Origin: Clitopilus passeckerianus
Lineage: Eukaryota; Basidiomycota; Agaricomycetes; Agaricales; Entolomataceae
Length of the DNA: 64,000 nucleotides
Assembly: GCA_944990035.1 (NCBI GenBank)
Contig: CALYLX010000126.1
Coordinates: 1,116,001 to 1,180,000, forward strand
Reading direction: 5' to 3'
The notes below the pieces were generated by a model, which ran no database searches, was not told the origin of the DNA, and saw only the letters and a program-made list of their open reading frames with translations. Made by a program: the position numbers and the translations under genes. Positions 53,571 through 64,000 of this stretch are shown here, one piece after another; position 1 is the stretch's first letter; each line of letters starts with the position of its first letter.

Positions 53571-56371
53571 CTAAGTCGCTTTGCTCTTGTCCATTTCATC
53601 ATTAAGATCATGAGTTGCTAGCGAAAAGGTTGCTTGCTTATCCACTGCAGCGATCCTTTCGACGGGCACTCTATCGGAGAGACTTTCTCTCCTCGCTCGA
53701 GGACCCTGCCGCAACCGTAGCCCGCCATCCTTATCTCCATCCGCATGTTCCCCATCCGAATAGATCGGTGGTCGATAGCTTTCGGACAAATGGGAGTGCG
53801 CCATAGGGTAGGCGGCCTGACGCAATTTTTGTAGGTCGGCATAAGAGCTGGTACGGCTTTTGGGCTTTTGGCCATTACCATGGCCGTCGACCACACCGAT
53901 GACATGGTCGTAATCGCCGTGGTCTTCATCGTCGGTTTCGTCGGGCGTGCCTACCCTGCTGGCGTCGTCATAACCACTCCAGGCGCTTGTGCCTCGTTGG
54001 GCACTGCGACTCCACCCGAAGAGACGCTCGTCGATCCATGTCATGGGATGAATCAGTCCCAGTCCTTGCGCATCAACTGCGCCGGTGCTGCTCTTTCTAC
54101 GCCAGAGGCCGGGCGTTCCTGTAGATGGAGGTGCGTCCGAGGAAGGAACGAGAATGCGCCACTATGGTGCAAGGAATTGGTCAGCAGCTCAAAATGGTAA
54201 AATAAAGCTGGTACCTCATTGAAATCGGTGTACAATTTGGGACCAAAATCGTTGATCAAAGATACAACCTCATTGGACAGCTGAACTCGCAGCGCTTTGA
54301 GGCGGTCCAGGGAACGTTGTTGCCCGGGGACGAGAGCCACAATAAGGGGTCGGAGAGATCTAGGCAATCAAGAAGGATAAGATTCGAGGCCACATCGAAG
54401 ACATAGATTTGAACACATACTTGAGGACATCCATTCCAGCTTCACCAAACTTGAGAGCTGCATAGTTCATGAATGGCAGAACACTGAACACAAGGATCGG
54501 CGTTGCAATCCTCCACTTCAGAGGCGCACCAGCCCGGATCGCAACGAGAGTTGCAAGGACCGCATAGGTTGTATACAATACGGGTGCAACTCCCAAACAG
54601 ATTAGAACCTTCCAGGTCGCAAGAACATCACGAGCCGCAATTTTGACTGTGGAAGCCGCCAGTGCCTCTATAGGAAGTGGTTGATAAGGTCGATAAGGCG
54701 CTGCCACTATCAAGGAACAAGACCTGACTAACCTTTCGCCTTCTGCCTCGATAAAATTGATGCAATGATGAACATCGGCCCATTCAGGACTGTCCCTGGC
54801 AAAGCCAAGATTGCCCAAGCAAGAAGTAAGCCAGTACGATATAGAAGCAATCCTAATGTCTTCCATCCTGCTTTTTTCGCTTTCGGGACCTTGATAACAG
54901 TGAGATACAGGAGGTTAGGGTAGCCACAGAATCAAATACCTGATGATCTCTCAACCCAAGGTCACGCAGAAGACGATTATACTTCAGGACACTTTCCCTC
55001 AGTTGCTGAACTCGAGGCTCGTCCTTGAAGTGGGTGTATCCCTCAAGTAACCGTCTATTCAGTTCCACGACTTGACCCAGAGTCAGATGTTGACCAGGGG
55101 TTTTGTAAAGACGTCGGGCCGCCTGAATCAACTGGATACAAATGGGTGGGTCAGAAGCAAGAACCAGCACCACCTAAGAGAAACAGACCATCAAGGTATC
55201 GTAGTCAGGAGCCCTGACGGTGACGGTCTTCAAGCCATCGTAGATGAGATCCAAGAACTTGCCCACAGCCTCCTTCTTTTTCTCTCCACCCAGCTTGAAC
55301 ATCTCGACATATTCTTGCGGAACATCAAGAGCATTGCCAAATTCAACGACAGCACGGGATCGGAACCTGTGGGCATGGAAGTACGCCAATCCAACAGGCA
55401 CAATCTTGACCTTCACCCGAGAGTCATTGGCCATTGCACCAAGCGCCATTATTGAGACACCAGCTTTGAGTGGGAGTAGATCAGTTCTGTCATGGCTACC
55501 TCCTACAGGATGGAGGTAAGTCGGGCCGAAGCCTACGCCAAAAAAAAAAAAAAAGGAGAGTTCGCACCTTCTGGGAATATACCAATACTCCCGCCCTGGT
55601 TCAAGCATTGGTAGACGTGACGGTACATTTCTTGCTGGTCAACAAATGGCAAGGATTTGTATTCGAGACCCTTTTGACCATTGTGCTCGAGTTCTGAAAT
55701 CTTCTCCCGGATGCGCGAAGTTCCCTTTCCACTTTCTCCGCCAAACTCCCGCTTTATCTTGAGTTCAGTATCAGAGATTACTTCACTGACTTCTGCCACC
55801 ATCGAGCTGAGATATTTGGGTAGCATGACTTGCATCCGAGGCTTGAAGGTACTCGTGAAGTTGGTGTCCTCTCCGTAGACCGTGGAGGGATCGTCTGCCG
55901 ACAACCAGATGCGGCCCTTCCCAAGGTTTGCCTTATCAGCAGCTCGGGCCACAGGAACTAGAGAGAAGTTTAGTGCAAGTCATACAAATTCAGCGTATTA
56001 CTCACTGCTGTCCATTGTACGAGCGAAGAATCCTACGGCTTTTCGCTCCATACTCTTCGCCGCTGTGAGGAACTGGACATGACGCTGGGTTTCCCGATAG
56101 ACTTCCAAACTCAGGAGCAAGGGGTCCAGAAACTATTCCGGTGTCAAGGTTAGCATCGAGTTCTCTAAAGCCCTTAGAATCAACGAACTTGGTTGGCGTG
56201 AGGTGCGCCAACAAAAATGACGGGTCCCTCTCGAGGTATGTTATAGGCGCCCCTGGGCCGTATTTCCCGGAAGAAAATTTGGGTAATCAACCTCCAGAAA
56301 ATCATGGCGGCATCGTAAGATAGAGTGCTCTTGATGTTTTTGACATCTTTTGACAACGACTGTGCCGACAT
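53571..56371 (-). CDS. Glycerol-3-phosphate/DHAP acyltransferase (SCT1/GPT2-like)
   Basis: This ER membrane enzyme catalyses the first acylation in phospholipid and triacylglycerol synthesis. It is about 750 residues from about nine exons. Start ATG 56371 (MSAQSLSKDVKN); an in-frame ATG at 56416 is possible. The acyltransferase motifs are ordered: GAPHANQ joined by an intron to FLDP (H and D catalytic, about 56105-56210), [35 protein letters not shown] (split by an intron, about 55470-55590) and VKIVPVGLAYFHAHRFRSRA. Hydrophobic segments follow (about 54400-54850). The C-terminal region is hydrophilic and Ser/Asp-rich with SDGEHADGDKDGG, resembling the phosphorylated tail of yeast Sct1/Gpt2. 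The intron inside FPEG carries a 15-nt homopolymer. Confidence 0.9.
55540..55554. repeat. A15 homopolymer in an acyltransferase intron
   Basis: Fifteen consecutive A on the plus strand (T on the coding strand) lie in the intron between FPEG and GSHDRTD. It is the longest homopolymer I noticed, likely length-polymorphic and error-prone in sequencing. Confidence 0.8.
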
Positions 56372-56531
56372 GGTCGAGGCTGGCGAAAGGCGAACTGTTG
56401 GGGACAAGCTGTGCACGCGAGGTCCTGATTGCCGTTTTGGTCCTCGACATATGAATATGACGCATCCCCATTGATTGTAAGATATACAGTAAAAAGGTAT
56501 CTATAAAGGTATTTGGTATTATGAAGCTAAG

Positions 56532-59500
56532 TTATGTCCCTCCTGCGGATCCAGTACTTGATCGGTATTGGAAGATGTCGTGAAGTCTAGAAAGTTTGTC
56601 CTGTTGCCCAGGATCGTTTGATATACTGGTCCGTCTCGTATGATCGGAGAGAGCGGCGGTCGGAGATTTAGACTCCAGTCCTTCTCATAATAGTCAGACG
56701 AAGGTAAGGGGGAAATAGTGCGAGAACTCACGGGTCAGGGTATGTGCAACGGCTGCGTTCCTGTCCTGGTCCTCTGCTGCTCGGGTTGCCAGCGCCCGTT
56801 TGACATATTTATGGAATGCCTTTCCTAAAGTAGACAATTTCTCGTCTACCTTATCTTGCAGGTGAGGGTTGTTCTTTAAGAACAGATGTAACTCGTTCAC
56901 ACCCTCCTTATGCAAATGGCCTGTCGAAATGTCTGTCATGCGGCCCATAATCGCAGCCAAGTGAGCGTTCGTGTCCGCTTCTTGCGCAGGGGTTGGAGAT
57001 CCCCCATGGCCGTTGAAAGAAGATGCACTGGGGCTGTGCGGATGTTCGGGGGATTGCCTTCGACTTGCTGCCGATGAAATGGTGTCTTGAGGTGAGCTTG
57101 GTCTGCTGGATATCACCGATACTGGTCGAGTTGAAGGGGTACCATCTCCATTTGCATGCGAGCCCAGAGCGTCCCCACCCGCTCGGGTGCTTGCATTTAG
57201 GATGCGATAGACGTATGGGTAAACAATCGTTGCAGAAGGGTCATCAAAGGACTCGGATAAGAGGTCATACACCTCATCACCAAAGTGGGCTGTGCGATAC
57301 AACGTCAGTCTCGTTATGGATTACGAAAGATTCGCATATACTAACCCACAACGTGTTGGATGATGACTTTGATTGTGCGCAGAGGCATATCGCCACATGG
57401 GATCTTGTTCGTTGCCCTGGCTCGCCATTCATTAGGTGGCACCGACTGCAAAAAATGTTCGATGGCAGGGAATAGCTCGACCGGGTCCAGCCTCTGCTCA
57501 CTCAGATCTTGAGGGATGTTCCGAGCAAGTTTCCAAATGCACTTCAGCACCAATTCTGCTACTCTCGCGTCTTCTGCTTCTGGTAGGGTGCCCTTGCTTG
57601 GGAAAGGCTTGACAATTTGTAACAGAAGGGCAAACAGAGCTCTATCAAGTAAATGATGAATGATTTATGACAACCATCCCTCAAATGTAGCACTCACCTG
57701 AAGATGGACATTCTTCGCCCTGTCGCAAAGAGCCTGAGAATTATCATGTTGATGAAACGCGATAGGTCCTTGACTTTCTTCTGCGGACTTTCATCAGTCT
57801 TCAGCAGCCGCAAAGTCAGCTCCTCCAGAAGTGATGTCAAAATGTCAATGGTTAGAGATTCGGCAAGGAGAGTGTGGTCGCAGAAGTTGTTGAGCGTTTG
57901 TATGAGGTGTTTGGCAAGCCTAAAGTTGTCGTCCTGAACCAGCTCCTGAACGTTCTCGAATACATGAGCCATCTGTAGACAGATCGTCTCAATTAATCCC
58001 TCTGTGTGTTCTGCCAGTTCGAGGTATTTAGGTGAGGAAGAACCAGAGTCTGGTCCGACTGACAGTATTTTCTGGATCTTCTTCAAGGCATCCACACTCC
58101 GAGAAGGATCGTTACTCAGTATACTGGAAATAGTGAGGCTAATGTCGTCGGTTGTTGGGGTTGGAGGCACGGTTTCTGGAGCCTCGAAGTCATCACGCCC
58201 TTTGGGCGAATAAACCGCTGGTTCTGGGATCTGTTCAATGGCTGCAGTGGCCTTCAACGGGTTGGGCCTGGGGCGTCCAAGTTTCGAGGGCAGCAAACTC
58301 TTCGGGCGCTTCGGAGGCGTAGAAGTCCCATTTTCTGCACCTACATCCGCCGACCGGATGGGTGAGCCGGCTCTGGGAGCGTTTAGTCTTGTAGGGGATT
58401 CGGTGCGCGGATTGTGCGCTGGCGAGGACGGTCGTGCAAGACGCGATGGTCCCGCAACGGAAGGGCTGCCCGCTCTTGGTAGAGCTCCGAGGCGAGAAAG
58501 TGTAGGAGAGTCAGCTCGTGAAGCCGTAGCCGTCAAGCGTGGAATGGCTGGTATGGTCACGCCTTGCTTGTCACTAGAGGCGGGTCCTGGAATGCGTCTT
58601 AGGCGTTCCTCCAGCTGGGTCTTGTCCTTGTCGGGTAGAGGGCCTACAAATGTCCAGATCTGTTCTCCCACTAACGAGTACGCTTCCCTGGAATGGTATT
58701 CAGCTTAGCCCCTCACAGCATAAAATTTTGATTACCCTAATACGCCCAGAGCTGACTTCCTGACCAACGCATCCTTGTCGGATATCATGCCGGCCACGTA
58801 TGAAAACGCTTTGGACGGCTCACAGGCACCCAGACCAGACTTTTTCAGAATGGCAGCCATCTCATCCAAGGTGCCTTGCCTCGTCTTGGCAACCTTCGAT
58901 TTTGTCCCATACTCCTGTAGGAGCTGAAAGAGACGACTGTATGCGTAGACCTTAGGAAGGGATTTAATGGTTTGGGCGACCCTGGCTCTAACAGGCTCCC
59001 GTGCGTCCCCAAGCTGGGTTGTTTGGTGAGACAATTGCCAGCCGTTGATGGAAATTAAGCCATACCTTATAGATCACGGTTGGAATAAAGCAGAGCGCTT
59101 CCCCGTCGGTAAGTTGGTGGTCGGTGGTGCGTAAAAACGACAGAACTGCTTCTATGGTATCCAAACATTTCGAAACAAGGTTCGGCTGTGGTTCGTGCAC
59201 CCTGATTGAGGCGTACTTGAGCGGCAAATCGAAGTTGGCGAGGCAGACATTGGAGACGTTTTCTGCAGCATCCTGGCTTGCAGAGGAGTAAAATTCCGCC
59301 ATGGTTGTGAGACCAGTCATGAAATCATTGATAGCATTGTGGTCGCGACTGAATAGGCGGGCAAGAACATCCCTAGAGACATGAGATTCCATCTGTGACT
59401 GAAGTAGGTCGACGACGTCCTTGCGCGTCGGCCCTCCATCATTGACCCATTTCTGAGCATCTTTGCTACACCGTGCTCTCCTAGCTTCTGGATTGACACC

Positions 59501-62500
59501 CTGGAAAGGAGGAGATGATGATGGTGGCTGGCCATTGTCGACAGCACCTGGCCGTTTCGGCCCGGCCGCCGCAGACTTGACTTTGGGAGCTCCCTGGTCA
59601 TCGGTTGGTGTGTCTGCCCGGGACTCTGGGCGACTGCCTAAGGGCAACTTACGACGTACACCCAGAGATTTCGCAGGGGGTTGGGAAGCAGCCGTGGGCG
59701 ATTGTGGTTCTGCAGAAGCCGCAGAGGTGGAGGGTGTTATAGATGTCGCTGCTGCTGCTTTTTTGGTGGGCTTCAGTGGCTCGGGAGGAGGACCCTTTTC
59801 CGAGGCGTAAATAGCTGGGCGAGCGGCCTGGATCAGCGGCACTGCGCTGGCGCGGGATGCTGGTTTAAGCGAGTTTGTCTGATGAAGGACATGTTCATAA
59901 CCAGCACACTGTATAAGTGTCGGTAACAAAGCTTGAGCACCCTTTCTGACCTCTCCGCTTCTATCATCAAGGCAAACTAAGGTTTGACTAACCCAACCAG
60001 ACAGATCGAGGTTGGGACGAGGTGGATTTTCCTTGAACCACTCCGCAAGCCAGTGAAGTAATGTGCCTTTCTGAAGAGGGTTCGGCGACTCCAGAGCCGT
60101 TCCTATCCCGGATGTCATCGTTTCAAGACCTTCGCAAGCAGTCGCCATGGCTGTGAGTGCTTGAGTACCCGCCGCCCTCGTTGGGGCCTTCTGATCGGCC
60201 AAAACGGTGCATACAGGAAGGACGAAAAGCCGCGTATGTTTATCAAATGGTTTGCCCATGCCAGTAGCAATCCGGCAGACATTATCAAGTGCCAAGTTCT
60301 GGACCGCCTTGTTGGTGTCGGCGAGTCGCGCCTTGAGTACTTGACCAATTTCTCCTGGGATAACAATGAGTCGAAAATCAAGAGATACTTCAATTGGATT
60401 TACCCATCGACCCCTTTAGCCGCTTATTACTGCCTTGATCAAGGATCGCTTGCAACATCTCTAGAGCTTCTTTCTTGACCTTCCAAGCGTCGTTCTTCGC
60501 ATCCGCAAGGATTGTCGTTCCCTTGAGTAGGCTGTCAAGTTCGACTCGAGGGAACAGATCGTCCATCGGATCCCCGGCAGCAGCAGCAGACTTTCCACCG
60601 TCAGCTGGCGCCATATTTAGTAGGTCTGCTGACTTCCGTGTGGGCTCAGGTGCAGGTGTACCCTCTGCCTTCTCAAATTCTGATGTTATAGTAGCCAGGA
60701 GCTGGGGATTTAGATCTTCTAAGAGGGATAGGATACCTGAAAACAAGTCAGGCAATGTCTTTCTAGGTCATGTTGCGAAGGAACTCACTTGATCCAGCAA
60801 AAAGCCTCATTGTGACCAGCGTTTTCGTGGCACTTGTACGAACGGTGGCGTTGGAATTCTGAAGCCCCGACTTCAGGAAATCAATCAGGCTACGCAGGGA
60901 TACACCTGCGATACCAAATTCAACCAACGCGGTGTTGATCCAAGTTATGGCGTCAGCCAGAACCTTTGGAGCTTTCTGTTTCCCAAGTGGCTCATAGGCT
61001 ATCCAGGGTGTGAGCGAGTAATCCTATCACAAGGAAGGTGCTTACTGACCTTGGTTTAGCACAAATTGAAGCGAAGTTTTCTCTGCAAAGGCGAGCAACG
61101 TATCACCAGCAGGTTTCTTAAGCTTCATGTCTCCGAGCTTCTCAGACAGGTGCCCCGTGCTGAGAGCGCAACAATTGCGGCCAAAGGAAGGACATCGTTC
61201 TGCCAATGTGCTCAGAATCCCATATAATTTGGCAGAAACCTTCGTCGATGGTTAGTCTGGTAATTGACTAGAGTCAACTCATGACGGACCTGAAAATTCT
61301 TTTCCGACCATCCTTTCTTGGCCAATGCCCTAACTAGGACTTCGGCATCGAGGGTCTCAACCTCAGCTTCAACCCAGGTCGTCAATTCTTCCAATGCAGC
61401 CAACCGAGTTTTCCAGTTGGCATCCGCAAAATCGGTCATGATCTGAGAAGGAAGCTTTTCGGCTGCAAGGGCCTCTGCATCTTCTGGAGTGTGTTTGTAT
61501 TTGAAAGTATCAAGAGTACCGGGTGCTGCACTGGCAGCAGCACCTTTGGGTGGCTTGGAAGCGGCCGTAGAAGGGGGAAGTTTCTTGACTGCTGGTGCAG
61601 AACTAGCTGGTACAGCAGGTGCAGCGTCCGGGGTGGAAGCGGGAGGCTTCTTAGACTGGACAAGGGGGGCTTAGTATAGCCACACCAAGTCGTCATCAAC
61701 CAACTTACCGAAGAAAGGACAGGGCGCTTGGGAGCAGGCTTCTTCGGTGGCTCCACATTGTCAAGCAGAACATCTTCGGATTCTGAGCGCTTGACAGGGG
61801 ATTTCGGTGCCGATGGTTTTGGTTTGGGAGGGGCAGCCTTTGTAGCAGCAGTTTTCGTGGGCTCGGGTTTGGGCTTACTTGAAGTCCCTTTGCATTTGAT
61901 GGTAGCTTTGTCGAAAGCCTCTTTGACCTTGGCCTTACGTACGTCTGCCAGAGTGTCCATTAGAGCATTAAGTGGACGTTCTCCAACCATCTTCATCAAG
62001 GTTCCAAGGCATACTGCTGCCTCATTCCGGCAACCTTCGAAACTATCCTCCAAAAGGGTTGCCAGCGTTTCGGAAACGGGCTTTACTTGGGTAAGTTGTA
62101 TGGCGACTGTCGATTTTGAGAGGCACCGCCCCAGAAACTTGAGTGTACCTTCTTTGACCTGGGGATTCTTCGATTTCAGTGCATTGTCAAGGTCAGAAAT
62201 GATATCTGGGAGGTTGGTCTAATTGGGTTAAGGTTAGTCGAGGTTCCGTAATTCGATTATCTTTACTAACGGTGTCAAAAACGGCATCCAGAGCCTGGCC
62301 GATGGCGTCCGTTACGGTTGCTTTTCGCTCCTTCATACGTTCTAGCATAGGAGGTACTACAGCTTCGTGATATCTTCCGAAGGAAGCCATCATCCCCTTC
62401 GCCAGATCTTCCTGACAGGAAGCCGCGACCATAACGCAAGCGATGTTTGCATCTTTCGATACGCAGGTAGCTAGAGACTTTACTAGATCTCCAAGCTCTG

Positions 62501-63663
62501 GATTGTCCTTGATTCGCAAGGTTGCTTTGAGAAGCGTTGATAGTTCATCCAGTGCCTCTTTACGTTCTTTCCATTTTGACGACTTGAGATTAGTTTGGAA
62601 GGAGGCGGGGAGCTTGGGAATGATATCGACGGCTTCTACGAAGGCTCGAGGGTCGAGCTCAGCTGGCTCTGTCCGGCCATGAGGTTAATCACGAGGGTGT
62701 TGAAGTTATTGCAAACAAAAACATACCTTCGGGTGCGTCTCCCGAGCCATCGGCTGCTTCGCCATCGTCCTGAGCAGATTCTGCTTCGCGAGCTTGCTTA
62801 CGCGTCATCCTTTCGGCCTTAAAAGTTCCTTTTCCTTTCCCTTCGCCGTCCATCTTCTCAAATGCTTCCTTGAGCTCCTTCACCTGAACGGGCTTGAGGT
62901 CGGCCAGAAATGGCTCTATCGCAGGGCCAATGCATTGATAGAGGACGTGTGCGAGATTGGTTCCTTCTGCTCGCACCGTTTTATCGGTATGAGAGAAGAT
63001 CTTTGGTATCGCCTTGAGCAAAGGCTGCGGTGGCGTAACTTGTGTGCCAAAGCATCTAAGCAGAGGAAGGGCACACTCAGCGCAATTAGCAGGGCTGCAA
63101 AGAATGTAACGGACCTTATGACCTCTCTAAGAGCAACAACACAGCCTGCCACGGCCTTCGGCTGCTTAGCCCCCAGCCCAGGTATAATGTCCGTCTAGAA
63201 AGACATTAAGAACGCATGAGATCTATGTCATGTTGACACCACACCTGGTTTGACGTACCACGACCCCGGTACCTCCATTTTCTACCTCAGCATATTGAAG
63301 GGCAAGTTCAGTTGCTTGATTCTTGGTGCCAGCTCTCGCCGATCCAAAGCATTTATCCACTAGCGCAGGGACTACGGTTTCCCGTGTCTTCGCTGCAGTT
63401 TCTCCGGCAAACTTGACGAATGCCACGACACATTCGACCCCCTTCTCTTGAGCCACCGCATTTGCGTCAGTCACTATCTTCTTCAATGAATCTGGGTTGT
63501 TGACATAAGGTTTGAACGCGGGATCCGTGTCCGACGCAGTATTTGAGAAAGTTTTGATCAGTTCTTCATATCCACTGACACGAGCCTTCCAATTCTTGTG
63601 TGCGAGTCGATCTTGTACAGACAGAGAAGAAAAGTCTTCCTCCTGTGGGGGTGGGCCGTCCAT
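56532..63663 (-). CDS. XMAP215/ch-TOG/Stu2 family microtubule polymerase with five TOG arrays
   Basis: This is a microtubule plus-end polymerase and spindle/SPB regulator. The gene spans 7.1 kb in about 16 exons, giving roughly 2,000 residues. Five TOG-like HEAT arrays can be followed. TOG1 starts at the N-terminus (LAHKNWKARVSGYEELIK). TOG2 begins near 62600 (SSKWKERKEALDELSTLL). TOG3 begins near 61440 (DANWKTRLAALEELTTWVEAE). TOG4 begins near 60480 (KNDAWKVKKEALEMLQAIL). TOG5 begins near 59460 after a Pro/Ser/Ala-rich linker. The W and helix patterns are those of TOG domains, with the W less clear in TOG5. A basic, Ser/Pro/Arg-rich segment (about 58270-58640) is the probable lattice-binding region. 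Conserved helical domains follow (LALKHLIQTL-like AKHLIQTLNNFC; HKEGVNELHLFLKNNP). After an intron at about 56699-56746, the tail contains DKLSRLHDIFQYRSS. Ascomycete Stu2/Alp14 have two TOGs and about 800-900 residues, so this is animal/plant-like in length. Confidence 0.9.
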
Positions 63664-63763
63664 GGGTCCAGGAGAAAGCGATTATGGTGAGTATTAGTGA
63701 TTCAAGTTGCAACAGACTTGGCCTCAACCAAACACGCAGGAATGTACAATTGACAGCACGTGA
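63664..63763. promoter_or_regulatory. Promoter region of XMAP215 gene with E-box
   Basis: A 100-bp spacer between the XMAP215 start and the stop of the next minus-strand gene. CACGTG at 63757-63762 is adjacent to that stop codon, about 95 bp upstream of the XMAP215 ATG. Confidence 0.4.
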
Positions 63764-64000
63764 CTAAACACGATGAAATCTACCCGCCAACGCGATTCCC
63801 ACCTTCTGAACCGTGTCCAGGATCTGCCGCGTTTCTTCTTCCACGACCACCGAAGCATTGCGTTGTTGCTGCGCCTGCAGATCGAGGTGGCGCTTGGCAG
63901 CTGCATCCCTTTCCTCGATCGCCCCCATATTGTGATATACAACTGACATAAAATAAAGGACATCCAACTGTGACTCAAGTAGTTCCAATTGCTCATAGTC
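63764..64000 (-). CDS. C-terminal end of a helical protein, probably APC5 (truncated by window)
   Basis: The last 78 codons of a minus-strand gene, open to the window edge and ending RFHRV with TAG at 63764-63766. The peptide (ELLESQLDVLYFMSVVYHNM, ERDAAAKRHLDL, then VVVEEETRQILDTVQKVGIAL) forms amphipathic TPR-like helices. It resembles the C-terminus of anaphase-promoting complex subunit 5 in fungi, but the fragment is too short to be certain. Another TPR protein is the alternative. Confidence 0.45.
   Translation of the reverse strand, partial: DYEQLELLESQLDVLYFMSVVYHNMGAIEERDAAAKRHLDLQAQQQRNASVVVEEETRQILDTVQKVGIALAGRFHRV

Noticed and set aside
61728..62222. 164-codon plus-strand frame, Gly/Phe/Ser-rich
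   Set aside because: Antisense to the linker and TOG2 region of the XMAP215 gene; composition is explained by the Pro/Lys/Ala-rich sense strand.

Overview
The window looks like nuclear DNA from a filamentous basidiomycete, most likely an agaricomycete. Genes are dense on both strands, intergenic gaps are mostly 0.1-0.6 kb, and nearly every gene is cut by many short GT-AG introns of about 50-65 nt (a few appear to be GC-AG). The protein content is eukaryotic and fungal: beta-1,3-glucan synthase, i-AAA protease, XPD helicase, fungal-type glycerol-3-phosphate acyltransferase, FHF-complex subunit and XMAP215. I saw no operons, CRISPR arrays, intact transposons, rRNA or convincing tRNA genes. Gene models were spliced by eye, so CDS spans are given from start codon to stop codon including introns.

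Layout, left to right. 0-6 kb: 3' part of a YME1-type i-AAA protease (+) facing the XPD/Rad3 helicase (-). 6-12 kb: beta-1,3-glucan synthase catalytic subunit (-), divergent from a PTC7-like mitochondrial PP2C phosphatase (+) that carries an apparent one-base frame break. 14-17 kb: dipeptidyl peptidase III (-). 17-21 kb: two tandem FAD monooxygenases (+). Between them lies a decayed piece of the neighbouring TPR gene, so a block of monooxygenase plus TPR gene was duplicated. 21-23 kb: intact TPR membrane protein (-), possibly an Mgr3-type i-AAA adaptor. 23-25 kb: a secreted GH5 mannanase-like protein that lacks both catalytic glutamates. 25-34 kb: DNAJC9-type J protein (+), FHIP-type protein (-), a UPF0658-like membrane protein (-) and a SET-domain methyltransferase (-). 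34-42 kb: an SDR (+), a very large disordered protein (-), an EEB1/EHT1-type alpha/beta hydrolase (+) and a GIR2/RWDD1-type protein (-). 42-46 kb: mitochondrial bS21 (+), two unrecognised loci and a fungal family of unknown function (+). 46-52 kb: a CTK2/cyclin-K-type cyclin (-), a 2.3 kb gene-poor gap and eIF2B-alpha (-). 52-64 kb: an orphan 207-aa protein (+), a glycerol-3-phosphate acyltransferase (-), a roughly 2,000-residue XMAP215/ch-TOG protein with five TOG arrays (-) and the C-terminal end of a probable APC5 (-).

Most genes are conserved housekeeping genes. The functional links I can suggest are loose: YME1 and its possible adaptor 20 kb away; eIF2B-alpha and GIR2, which both touch the GCN1/GCN2 branch of translational control; and bS21m, PTC7, YME1 and the TPR protein, all predicted mitochondrial. 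The most unusual items are the predicted catalytically dead GH5 protein, the segmental duplication with a pseudogene relic and a shortened monooxygenase, the divergent echinocandin hot spots in the glucan synthase, and several orphan or unrecognised loci.
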